Under the pieces are notes generated by a model that was not told where the DNA came from, searched no databases, and saw nothing but the letters and a program-made list of their open reading frames with translations. 64,000 nt of DNA from Mesorhizobium loti (GTDB taxonomy: Bacteria; Pseudomonadota; Alphaproteobacteria; Rhizobiales; Rhizobiaceae): positions 372,001-436,000 of the forward strand of contig NZ_PJRO01000004.1 of assembly GCF_002858745.1 (NCBI RefSeq). Direction: 5' to 3'. A program made the position numbers and the translations under genes. The first letter of the stretch is position 1. The number at the start of each line of letters is the position of its first letter. Of this stretch, positions 20,323 through 28,003 are shown piece after piece.

Positions 20323-20748
20323 ATGGATATTGCCGAAACTCCCCCTCGAAATAGCGATATGCTGATCGAACTCACGGCGGACGTCGTTGCCGCCTATGTC
20401 AGCAACAATCCTGTTCCTGTTGGTGAACTGCCTAATCTGATCGCCGATGTTCACGCTGCCTTGGGCAGGGTGGGCGGAACGGTGGAGCAGCCCCCCGCTG
20501 ACAAGCAGAAGCCAGCAGTCAATCCAAAGCGTTCAGTTCATGACGAATACATTGTCTGTCTTGAGGACGGCAAGAAGTTCAAGTCGCTCAAGCGCCACCT
20601 GATGACCCATTACGGGCTCACTCCGGACCAGTACCGTGAGAAGTGGGGCCTGGATGCCAGCTACCCGATGGTAGCGCCAAATTATGCGGCCGCTCGCTCG
20701 CAGCTTGCCAAGAAGATGGGTCTCGGTCGTAAGCGCAAGGGTCGCTGA
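20323..20748 (+). CDS. mucR: MucR/Ros-family zinc-finger transcriptional regulator
   Basis: A 141-residue regulator. MucR proteins control exopolysaccharide, motility and virulence or symbiosis genes in Rhizobiales. The N-terminal oligomerisation region is [20 protein letters not shown] (about 16-35). The DNA-binding domain has [24 protein letters not shown] with Cys79, Asp82, His92 and His96: the second zinc position is Asp instead of Cys. The end ([20 protein letters not shown]) is typical of the family. Followed by a clear terminator. Paralogues are common in Mesorhizobium, so a one-to-one name is provisional. Confidence 0.93.
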   Translation: MDIAETPPRNSDMLIELTADVVAAYVSNNPVPVGELPNLIADVHAALGRVGGTVEQPPADKQKPAVNPKRSVHDEYIVCLEDGKKFKSLKRHLMTHYGLTPDQYREKWGLDASYPMVAPNYAAARSQLAKKMGLGRKRKGR

Positions 20749-20808
20749 GTAGAATTCTTCGATTCTGGAAGTATCTCTTTTGAGTATACTTCAAGGTCTT
20801 TGTTGTCG

Positions 20809-20834
20809 AACGGCGCCTTCGGGCGCCGTTTTGC
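20809..20834 (+). terminator. intrinsic terminator after mucR
   Basis: Nine-bp stem AACGGCGCC / GGCGCCGTT closed by a TTCG tetraloop and followed by TTGCTTTTT. Confidence 0.88.
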
Positions 20835-20954
20835 TTTTTGGCTTATTCGCTTTGTGTTCCATGTCGCCGCGGACGCTCGATGTTCGAGGCGCCGCCGCGC
20901 ATGCTTTTTCATTGGGGTATTATCGACCGCGGACTGCCAGATCCGCGGGGAAAC

Positions 20955-21383
20955 TTATGTGGCCGGTGTCAGCGCCGCCTCGGCATCATACTTGATGCGC
21001 TTGACCATCGAACGCAGTCCATTGGCTCGCTGCGGAGAAAGATGTTCGTCCAGTCCCAGCGCCTTCAGCGTCGCTTCTGCATCGGTCTTGAGGATTTCGC
21101 TGGAACGGCGGCCCGAAAACAGCGCCAGCATGATGGCGACAAGCCCGCGCACGATATGCGCATCGGAATCGCCCTGGAATGTCAGGACAGGGTCCGCATC
21201 GCTGTTGCGTTCGGTGGTCAGCCACACCTGACTGACGCAGCCTGGCACCTTGTTGCCGGGCACGCGTGCACTGTCCGGAAATTCGTCCAGGGACTCACCC
21301 AGTTCGATGACATAGCGGTAGCGGTCCTCCCACTCGTCGAGCAGGGAGAAGTCGTCGCGGATGGCGTCGATCTTTGTGGTCAT
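20955..21383 (-). CDS. sufE: SufE-family cysteine desulfuration protein
   Basis: 142 residues matching SufE. The sulfur-accepting cysteine sits in KVPGCVSQVWL (Cys about 49), with DSDAHIVRGLVAIML after it and the LGLDEHLSPQRANGLRSMV end typical of the family. SufE takes persulfide sulfur from the desulfurase SufS and passes it to the SufBCD scaffold for Fe-S cluster assembly in the cytoplasm. It is not next to a suf operon here, a common arrangement in Rhizobiales. Faces the mucR terminator. Confidence 0.95.
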   Translation of the reverse strand: MTTKIDAIRDDFSLLDEWEDRYRYVIELGESLDEFPDSARVPGNKVPGCVSQVWLTTERNSDADPVLTFQGDSDAHIVRGLVAIMLALFSGRRSSEILKTDAEATLKALGLDEHLSPQRANGLRSMVKRIKYDAEAALTPAT

Positions 21384-21417
21384 GCAGGCGATATAGTCAC
21401 GACGCTCGATACAGTCA

Positions 21418-21463
21418 CGGAAAAAGAAAAACCGCGGGCGCCGAGAGGGAGGCAGCCCGCGGT
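21418..21463 (-). terminator. intrinsic terminator of the DUF5330 gene
   Basis: Stem ACCGCGGGC / GCCCGCGGT (21431-21439 with 21455-21463). Read on the minus strand it is followed by TTTTTCTTTTTC. It lies about 57 bases past the stop of the DUF5330 gene. Confidence 0.85.
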
Positions 21464-21519
21464 GATGCCGAAGGTCGGCAAGGGGATATCAAAGCGTAGA
21501 AAGGCAGGGTGTGTCGTGA

Positions 21520-21891
21520 TCAGTTGTTCGGATCGGGGCGTGCCGACGGGGTCGGGATGACGCTGCCCGTGATCGTGGTCTGATCGGTGGCGGGAACAGT
21601 CTCGGCTGGCCGTGCCACCTGCTCGGCAGGCTGCTCGTCGAGCATGTCTGCGGCGATACGGGCGGTTTCCTTTGCACGCGCGCCGATGGTGTGCATGGCC
21701 GCTTTACCGGTTTCGCAGACATCGGGCTTGCGTTCGCACATGCCGGCGATGTCGCCGACGGCGTCGCGTGCGGCCAGCAATGCCTGGATCGGATTGACAC
21801 TCTCGCGGCTCTGTTCACCCGAGCCGATGCCGAATGGCAATGCGAGCAGTACCAGCGAGAACCAGAAAGCGGCTCTGAGCAGAAAGAACAT
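21520..21891 (-). CDS. DUF5330-like small membrane protein
   Basis: About 123 residues from ATG 21891 (MFFLLRAAFWFSLVLLALPF). One N-terminal membrane helix, then a periplasmic-looking region with a conserved pair of cysteines (MCERKPDVCETGKAAM), and a low-complexity tail rich in Thr, Pro and Ala. This matches DUF5330, a Rhizobiales family of unknown function. The in-frame extension to 21963 is disfavoured because it would bury the signal. Monocistronic with its own terminator. Confidence 0.72.
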   Translation of the reverse strand: MFFLLRAAFWFSLVLLALPFGIGSGEQSRESVNPIQALLAARDAVGDIAGMCERKPDVCETGKAAMHTIGARAKETARIAADMLDEQPAEQVARPAETVPATDQTTITGSVIPTPSARPDPNN

Positions 21892-22289
21892 GATGTGACC
21901 CTCTCTCGTTGCGACCGGACCGCGCATCGTTGTGCCGCGATCTCGTTTGAATGATCCTGACACAGTCGCGCAAAGGACGGCTTGCAGCCTAACCGAGAAT
22001 TTTCTTCAAATTTTAGACGACCTGGTAACGAATGATTTTCGATTTAGGAAAAGCTAAAATGCGGGCGTTTCCGTTAGGGCAACAATAACCATCTAACTAT
22101 CTGTCTTTGATTGTCTTTTTTGACATCTTTCCAACGGTGCGGGAAAACGGGCGTCCAATCCGCAAATTGACCGGCTAACCGCGTGTTTACCATGACCACA
22201 ATCGGCTGGGCATGATGGCTGTTGGATGCCGATATTCGCCGCCGAGGTGTCGTTGTTCGGCTGCGTTTTATTCATTCCTTAAACGCTGG
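21892..22289. other. 398-base divergent intergenic region
   Basis: Holds the promoters of the DUF5330 gene and the sensor kinase. It contains several A/T-rich stretches (about 22000-22130), but I cannot assign an operator, RNA or gene. Confidence 0.45.
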
Positions 22290-24125
22290 ATGCGAGTTTC
22301 AGACCAACCAAAAGTGATCTGCAAAGCAGACAGTCGAGAGTGCGTTGCGTTGAATTCTGTTGCGACCCGATACGCTGACTTGCCCGACGCCGTAGCCGCT
22401 GGCTGCGAGCGCCTCGTGCACACGTCCGTCGTCGATCCAATGGTGCGCCGCATGCAGCGTCGCTTCATCGGCCTTATGCTTGCGGCGCCTTTCCTCGCAG
22501 CGAGCATGGCGGTGGTGCTGGTCACGGCACGGCTCGGCGCCGCCGTGACGGTGGCCACCATCTTCGCGGTTTTCGGCCTCTCCTGGTTCATGGCGCTGCT
22601 GGTTGCCGCTACGGGCCGGCTGATGCCATCTGCGGGCGCCGCACTCGGCATTGCATCGATTGGCCTGGCGAGTTTGATTGCAGCAGGAGGCGGGCTTGCC
22701 TCGCCGCTGCTCGTCCTGGCACTGGTCCTTCCTGTGGAATCCTTCTTTGTCGGTGGCCGGCGCCGTGCTTTGGGCATTGGTGTTGTCGCGGCCCTTGCCG
22801 CGGTTGTCCTTCAGTTCGCGCTGGCCCCTCTGCTCCCGGCGGCATCACCGGCGGCCTGGCACTGGCTGTTTCCAGTTGTCTGGGGGCTCACCTTGTTGCC
22901 ACGCGCCCGCGGACTTGCTCTGACCTCGCACGAGACAGTGCAGGAGCAGGTGCGTCTTGAAGATGTGATCGACGCGGTGGTCTTGCGCATGGGCCAGAAT
23001 GGAGAGGTTCTGGACGCGTCTTCCCAGTCGCGCACCTTGCTGCGGCTTGCGCCGGAGCTGCTGTCCGGCACCGGATTGTTCGATCGCGTTCACCTGGCCG
23101 ATCGCGTCCCCTACCTGTCGGCACTGGCCGATATGCGCGAAGGTGCAAGGCTGCGCCGGGTCGAATTGCGCATTCGCTTGCCGAGGGGCGATGTTACCGA
23201 TGTCGGCGCCAACCACAGGCCGTTCCTGCTGGAGCTGATGCAGGCGGGAGATGACACCGTTGCGCTGTTGCGTGCCAATGATGAAACCGTCGACCTGAAG
23301 GAAGCACTCGATACTGCGCGCGAATCCGCCGCCGGCGCCGACGTCGCCAAGGGCCGTTTCCTTGCAGCCGTCAGCCACGAATTGCGCACGCCGCTCAATG
23401 CCATCATCGGCTTCTCCGACATGTTGCTCAATGAGATATTTGGCGGCTTCAAGAATCCGCGCCAGAAGGAATATGTCGAGCTGGTGCGTGATTCCGGCCA
23501 GCACCTTCTGGCTGTGGTCACCTCGATCCTCGATGTTTCGCGTATCGAATCGGGTGCTTATTCGGCGCAGCCCGAGCCTTTCCGCTTCGTGGATGCCGTC
23601 GAGATGTGCCAGTCGATGATGCGCATCCAGGCCGAGACGAAGCATATCAAGTTGACCACGCAGATCCCGGCCGACGCCGGCGAGATCAATGCCGACCGCC
23701 GCGCCATCCAGCAGATCCTGATCAACCTGACCTCGAATGCCATCAAATTCACGCCGGACGGTGGTGCCGTTTCGATCGGCGCGCGTCGCGTCGGATCGCG
23801 GCTGCATTTCTGGGTGAGCGATACCGGCATCGGCATCGCCGAAGCCGACCTGTGCAATCTCGGCAAGCCGTTCATGCAGATCCAGAACGACTATACCCGG
23901 CGCTTCGAAGGCACCGGGCTTGGCCTGTCGCTGGTGAAGGGGCTGGTCAGCTTGCACGAAGGCACGATGTCGATCGAAAGCGCGCCGGGCGAGGGCACCA
24001 AGGTGACCATCAGCCTGCCTGTGGACGGCCCCAAGGGTGGTGCGGCCAAGTCGACGGTTCTGCCGCTTTCCCAGCCTCGGAACGAGAAGGAGGCCGGCGT
24101 TGGCCCGCTCCGCAAAACAGCCTAA
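22290..24125 (+). CDS. membrane sensor histidine kinase, DivJ/PdhS-like
   Basis: About 611 residues. About five to six membrane helices occupy residues 55-210 (FIGLMLAAPFLAASMAVVLV onward). A PAS-like segment follows (LEDVIDAVVLRMGQNGEVLD), then the HisKA motif SHELRTPLNAIIGFS with His near 362, and a HATPase domain with N box NLTSNAIKF and G boxes DTGIGI and GTGLGLSLVKG. The layout of many helices followed by a DivJ-like HisKA suggests a kinase of the DivK/CtrA cell-cycle pathway, but that is inference. The start is uncertain: 22290 is used, 22212 or a later TTG is possible. Overlaps the next gene by 26 bases. Confidence 0.85.
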   Translation: MRVSDQPKVICKADSRECVALNSVATRYADLPDAVAAGCERLVHTSVVDPMVRRMQRRFIGLMLAAPFLAASMAVVLVTARLGAAVTVATIFAVFGLSWFMALLVAATGRLMPSAGAALGIASIGLASLIAAGGGLASPLLVLALVLPVESFFVGGRRRALGIGVVAALAAVVLQFALAPLLPAASPAAWHWLFPVVWGLTLLPRARGLALTSHETVQEQVRLEDVIDAVVLRMGQNGEVLDASSQSRTLLRLAPELLSGTGLFDRVHLADRVPYLSALADMREGARLRRVELRIRLPRGDVTDVGANHRPFLLELMQAGDDTVALLRANDETVDLKEALDTARESAAGADVAKGRFLAAVSHELRTPLNAIIGFSDMLLNEIFGGFKNPRQKEYVELVRDSGQHLLAVVTSILDVSRIESGAYSAQPEPFRFVDAVEMCQSMMRIQAETKHIKLTTQIPADAGEINADRRAIQQILINLTSNAIKFTPDGGAVSIGARRVGSRLHFWVSDTGIGIAEADLCNLGKPFMQIQNDYTRRFEGTGLGLSLVKGLVSLHEGTMSIESAPGEGTKVTISLPVDGPKGGAAKSTVLPLSQPRNEKEAGVGPLRKTA

Positions 24126-24915
24126 GAAAGGGGCGAAAGCCAAGCAGCGCCACGGCATGCTGCAGGCTGGGACGGCGGCGCTGGGAGAGGCTATCGCCAA
24201 CAATCCCGTGCTGGTGGGCGGCTCGACAGCTTTCCTGGTGACATTGTTCTATGTCTCGGCCAATGCGCTCTGGTATCAGCCCGGTCTGCACGCCGGTGCC
24301 TTCTTTGCCACGCGCGGCTACCAGCATTTCCCGGCGCCCGCACAGATGGAACCTGAAACGACGATCAACATCGAGCGTCCCGAACCGCAGGCATTCGCTG
24401 TACGGGGAACGACGCCCCCGGTCGCAGTTGTCGTCAAGAGCGATCCGATCGTGCAGCGCGTGCAGGGCGTCTTGAAAGATATCGGCTACTACGACGGCAC
24501 GGTCGACGGCCTGACGGGTCCTGCGACGCGCAAGGCGATCGAGGCCTACCGGCAGAAAATGGGTTTACCGGTTTCCGGCAACATCGACGAGGCGTTGCTC
24601 GACCAGCTCGGCATTGCGTCCACCACAGCTTCTGTCGTGCCGCAACCGGCACCGCGCAACGAGGTGACTGGCGCCGCCACCAACCAGCCTGCCGCGAGCG
24701 CAGCGCAGGATCAGCAGAAGCTCGATGCTCGCATCGTGAAAATCCAGGCCGGTCTGCGTGCCTTTGGCAACAATGATATCAAGACCGACGGTGTCATCGG
24801 GGGACGCACAAAATCCGCCATCCGCGAATTTCAGTCGCTGTTCGGCCTGCCAGAAACCGGCGAGCCGGATGAAGCGGTATACGCCAAAATGCGTGAGATC
24901 GGCCTGACGAACTGA
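24100..24915 (+). CDS. membrane-anchored peptidoglycan-binding domain protein
   Basis: About 271 residues starting at a TTG (24100) with a strong AAGGAGG eight bases upstream, inside the 3' end of the kinase gene. After a basic cytoplasmic tail (ARSAKQPKKGAKAKQRHG) comes one membrane helix (about 48-65), a Pro-rich linker, and two peptidoglycan-binding type 1 repeats: VQGVLKDIGYYDGTVDGLTG (about 125-170) and IQAGLRAFGNNDIKTDGVIG (about 215-262). It is an inner-membrane protein reaching into the wall. Translational coupling to the kinase suggests a joint role in envelope or cell-cycle control. Confidence 0.85.
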   Translation: MARSAKQPKKGAKAKQRHGMLQAGTAALGEAIANNPVLVGGSTAFLVTLFYVSANALWYQPGLHAGAFFATRGYQHFPAPAQMEPETTINIERPEPQAFAVRGTTPPVAVVVKSDPIVQRVQGVLKDIGYYDGTVDGLTGPATRKAIEAYRQKMGLPVSGNIDEALLDQLGIASTTASVVPQPAPRNEVTGAATNQPAASAAQDQQKLDARIVKIQAGLRAFGNNDIKTDGVIGGRTKSAIREFQSLFGLPETGEPDEAVYAKMREIGLTN

Positions 24916-25007
24916 AGCCGTTCCCGCTGGACAGCGGCGTTTGCCCTGCTACAGCAATCAATCATGGCTAGCCTCGGACAATACCGCCTCCTGCGCGGGG
25001 AGCGATC

Positions 25008-25355
25008 ATGCGCGTAACCACCGACTTTTGGGTCTCCGCCCTTGTGCGGAGGGTTTTTGCGTCGACCGGTTTCGCGGCTGTTATCCAGCGTGGCGCTACA
25101 GAGGCCGGCGCCGTCTTTGTGCTGACCCGCGATCGCTTCGGCGAGGTGACGCTGTTCGGTCCAGCCCCTCAAACCAGTTATGATGAAGCCAGGCCGGACG
25201 AGCGCCTGTTCGGCAGACTCGAAACGACGCCGGATGAAGCGGCCATCAACACCAGACTGGAACGGGAGCGCAAATTCGATCCCGACATCTGGGTAGTCGA
25301 GGTCGAGCCAGGATCCGTGCCGATCGAAGACTTGATCGCAATCAGGACTTCTTGA
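25008..25355 (+). CDS. DUF1491 family protein
   Basis: 115 residues, small and soluble. The pattern FWVSALVRRVFASTGFAAVIQRGATEAGAVFV near the N-terminus and the end DPDIWVVEVE match DUF1491, an alphaproteobacterial family with no known function. A GGGGAG ribosome site precedes the ATG. The 3' end overlaps the convergent DUF2336 gene by 14 bases, so the two transcripts are partly antisense. Confidence 0.85.
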   Translation: MRVTTDFWVSALVRRVFASTGFAAVIQRGATEAGAVFVLTRDRFGEVTLFGPAPQTSYDEARPDERLFGRLETTPDEAAINTRLERERKFDPDIWVVEVEPGSVPIEDLIAIRTS

Positions 25356-26304
25356 GGCTCTTGGGGGCTTTCGGCTGTACCGCGACAGGCCTGTCGGAGT
25401 TTGCCGTCGTCTGGCGCGCGTCACGCAGGCCTGGCGACATGGCGTCAAGTTGCCATTGACTGAGTTGGTTGCGCGCAATCTCGATCGGCAGCAGTCGATA
25501 GCGGTCGAGGAACAAACGGATCGCCTGCGGATGCGGGAACTGTTGCGGAAAGACGGCAACGGCGATCAGGAAGGCGTGGTCCTCGCCAAGCTCGAGTACC
25601 CGCAATGCCGAAAGCAGCCGTGCATAGTCATCTGACATGACAATGGAGTGAGCCGTGGCGAAGTCGATCTTCAGCGCATCGGCCAACGCGGTCTGGAAAA
25701 AAGCCAGATTGCCGCTCAGCGCGGTCTCGCGCAGTTTCGAATAGGGGGTTGTATCTCGTGGAGTGGCCGATGTGCCGCGGGTTTCAGCCATGATCGCGCG
25801 CAATCGTTGACGGGCACTTTCGGTAGCCTCGCCGGGTTTCGGCCTGGTGTGTTCAACTGCTGCGGGAGCTGCGTGCGCTAGCGTCAGCGTCGGCCTTTCC
25901 AGGGCGCGGATCAGATGGGCTATGGCTGGATTAAGGTCCTTGCGGCGACCGATCGCCCGCGCATGCGGCAGACCATGCTGGCCGATCAAGGCAATGAGAT
26001 CGACATCGCCAAGCACCGCCGAACGGATCAGCAATGGTGCCGCGACATCGACCTTGCTTTCAGCCAGACGCAGCACGAGTCGCCGTGGCGCATATTCAGT
26101 CTCCGACAGTGCCGCCGCGCCGAAGCGCAGTGCTTCGTCGGGGACATCGTCGAAAAGCGGCAGAGCAAGATCTTCCAGTTGCGCGATCTCGCGTCGTGAC
26201 GGACGCGGCAGTGAGCAGAACGCTGAAATGGCCGCGCGAAACAGCCGTTCGGCCTTTCGCGTTTCGGTCCGCATAGCGATTTGCCGGAAATCGGAAGAAG
26301 ACAC
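25342..26304 (-). CDS. DUF2336 domain-containing protein
   Basis: About 320 residues, helical and soluble. Repeated helical pairs such as LRFGAAALSETEYAPRRLVL and PLLIRSAVLGDVDLIALIGQ resemble DUF2336 HEAT-like repeats found in alphaproteobacteria. Some members contain receiver-like or PAS neighbours; none is seen here. Start is a GTG at 26304; ATG at 26274 is an alternative with no better ribosome site. Function unknown. Confidence 0.75.
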   Translation of the reverse strand: MSSSDFRQIAMRTETRKAERLFRAAISAFCSLPRPSRREIAQLEDLALPLFDDVPDEALRFGAAALSETEYAPRRLVLRLAESKVDVAAPLLIRSAVLGDVDLIALIGQHGLPHARAIGRRKDLNPAIAHLIRALERPTLTLAHAAPAAVEHTRPKPGEATESARQRLRAIMAETRGTSATPRDTTPYSKLRETALSGNLAFFQTALADALKIDFATAHSIVMSDDYARLLSALRVLELGEDHAFLIAVAVFPQQFPHPQAIRLFLDRYRLLPIEIARNQLSQWQLDAMSPGLRDARQTTANSDRPVAVQPKAPKSLKKS

Positions 26305-26492
26305 GGGTTACGCCTGTACAATTCACACCAGTCGCCTTCGTTTCTGCCGGAACCGGACCGGGCGGCGAAACGCACGAACAATCTTCAAATTAGCGGCGAT
26401 CCGTTAGCGCTACGTTAACCCTCTGAGAGCCTAATCACAGAAGGAGGCGTTGCGTTTGTGCTCTGGGTACAGCCTGAGAGGATACGCGAACC

Positions 26493-26681
26493 ATGGGACA
26501 GGTTCTGTCTTTCACGCCGCGGAATGCGGCACCAAACAGACTTCCACGCAGTGTTGATACGGTGGCGGCCGTGATCATCTTCCCGGGAGTCCGCTATGAG
26601 CGGCCTCAGGAAGCAATGCCGATTGTCGCGAGCATCGAAGCTGGCGCACAGGGCAAGCCGTCACCCAAACCACGGCACTGA
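26493..26681 (+). CDS. 62-residue hypothetical protein
   Basis: A small basic protein: MGQVLSFTPRNAAPNRLPRS... with a hydrophobic stretch (TVAAVIIFPGVRYERP, about 22-37) and a Lys/Pro/His tail. It has a plausible ribosome site (GAGAGGATACGCGAACC). The YERP segment and short length recall small Rhizobiales hypothetical proteins, but I recognise no family. It is convergent with the DUF1254 gene, 18 bases away. Confidence 0.5.
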   Translation: MGQVLSFTPRNAAPNRLPRSVDTVAAVIIFPGVRYERPQEAMPIVASIEAGAQGKPSPKPRH

Positions 26682-26699
26682 GCGGGACAGTCGTTCGGG

Positions 26700-27248
26700 T
26701 CAGAATTGCTGCAGGTCGCAGGAACTCTGGCTGAGGAATTTTGTTACGGCCGGCCGCCAGCTTTCGTCCGGCACGAATGCACGCAGCACGACGATGCCTT
26801 CCTCGATGGGAGCTTCGACGAAAATCGAACCCTCGAATCCCTCCGGTAGCGCCTTGCGCATTTCGATCATCTGCGCTGGCGTCAGCACTACCGCATCCAT
26901 CTGCCCGCTGGTCGCGCTACGGTCGTTGAAACTGTAGATGTTGTGGCCGTTGCGGTCATAGACCGAGACCGACCAGAAAGGCGCCGAGCCGGGTGCGGTC
27001 ACCTGAACCATGCCGTCGTTGAGATCGAAGCGGCAGGCAGCCGCGGCAAACAGCGGGTCGATGGACTTTATCGGGGCAGGGCTGCCGGGCTCGGTGTCGA
27101 GCCGGGTCATGGTGTAGAAATCGGCTTTCATCGACAGGTTCGACCAGGCATCGCGCTCGGAAAATTCCGGCACCAGCAGAAGCACGACGATATGGATGAT
27201 GGCGGCGCCGATCAGTCCGATGATGATGGCGTGGAGAAGCTTACCCAT
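26700..27248 (-). CDS. DUF1254-like membrane-anchored protein
   Basis: About 182 residues from ATG 27248 (MGKLLHAIIIGLIGAAIIHI). One N-terminal helix, then a periplasmic domain with WSVSVYDRNGHNIYSFNDR and LTPAQMIEMRKALP typical of DUF1254. In many bacteria DUF1254 and DUF1214 sit in one larger protein; here they are separate genes overlapping by about eight bases, with the DUF1214 gene upstream. They probably act together in the periplasm; no function is known. Confidence 0.75.
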   Translation of the reverse strand: MGKLLHAIIIGLIGAAIIHIVVLLLVPEFSERDAWSNLSMKADFYTMTRLDTEPGSPAPIKSIDPLFAAAACRFDLNDGMVQVTAPGSAPFWSVSVYDRNGHNIYSFNDRSATSGQMDAVVLTPAQMIEMRKALPEGFEGSIFVEAPIEEGIVVLRAFVPDESWRPAVTKFLSQSSCDLQQF

Positions 27249-27825
27249 TGCAGCCACTCTTGACGATGGCAGGCAGTTTCACGTCGGAAAGCCCGGTCGA
27301 GGCCGCAATCGGCGTATCGTAGAAGTTCAGCATGAAACGCAACGGTCCCGAGCCGTTCACAGGCAGCCAGTTGCCGGCGGCGGCGTTCGGAGCCACCGTG
27401 ATGACGGCCGAATTGTCAGACTGGCGCAGGATTTCATAGGAGTGGAGGGCTGCCTGATGCGGTCGGCCCGATGCGATCGACTCGAGCGCCAGGTCCGCGA
27501 CATGAAGCGTCCAGAAGCGTGCGGTCGGAAAACCACCTTCGATCGTGTAGCTGCATTCGCGCCGCAATCCTTCGCCGCTGGAATCGGCGTCAGCGACGAA
27601 AGACAAACCTTCGGCGCGACCAAGGGTCAGCGCACCCTGGCGGGCGACACGCGCCTGCGAATAAGGATCGGCATCCAGCGTGCCAATGTCGGGAAAGGCC
27701 GTCCATGGTCCGATGCGGATAGCGCCACCACCGCTCTGGGCGTCGAGCGTATACCAGACACTGCCGCCGCCGAGCCCGATGGCGATGGTGAGTGCCAGCA
27801 GCGTCAGCAATGCGTTCTTCAGCAT
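27241..27825 (-). CDS. DUF1214-like membrane-anchored protein
   Basis: 194 residues. An N-terminal membrane helix (LLTLLALTIAIGLGGGSVWY) is followed by a periplasmic beta-rich domain with WTAFPDIGTLDADPYSQARV and the family-like end WLPVNGSGPLRFMLNFYDTP. This matches DUF1214. It is the first gene of a two-gene overlapping unit with the DUF1254 gene. A RIME-like repeat lies 17 bases upstream, which may affect expression. Confidence 0.78.
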   Translation of the reverse strand: MLKNALLTLLALTIAIGLGGGSVWYTLDAQSGGGAIRIGPWTAFPDIGTLDADPYSQARVARQGALTLGRAEGLSFVADADSSGEGLRRECSYTIEGGFPTARFWTLHVADLALESIASGRPHQAALHSYEILRQSDNSAVITVAPNAAAGNWLPVNGSGPLRFMLNFYDTPIAASTGLSDVKLPAIVKSGCNG

Positions 27826-27842
27826 GAAGGCTCGTCAGGACA

Positions 27843-27945
27843 AGAGCAATTCCAGCAAAAGTGCGGAGCGGTTTTGCGTGCGGAATTGCGTAAGAGCAAA
27901 AAGTTGGAGCGTTTCCGCGTTTCCGTGAAAAACGGAAACGCTCTG
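27843..27945. repeat. RIME-like mosaic repeat, copy 3 (inverted)
   Basis: Reverse orientation relative to copy 1: the GCAATTCC...GGAATTGC hairpin comes first, then the GTTTCCG...CGGAAAC hairpin. Inner stem bases read GCAAAA / TTTTGC where copies 1 and 4 read GGAAAA / TTTTCC. It sits between the DUF1214 and PBP genes. Confidence 0.85.
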
Positions 27946-28003
27946 GTGTTCATCGCGACATAACGGCAGTGGGAGGGACAGGCAAGCGGTGGACCTGCTG
28001 ACG

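Noticed and set aside
23891..24125. Possible frameshift at the kinase 3' end because the next gene begins inside it
   Set aside because: Both frames are intact and the downstream one has a strong ribosome site before TTG, so this is an ordinary overlap.
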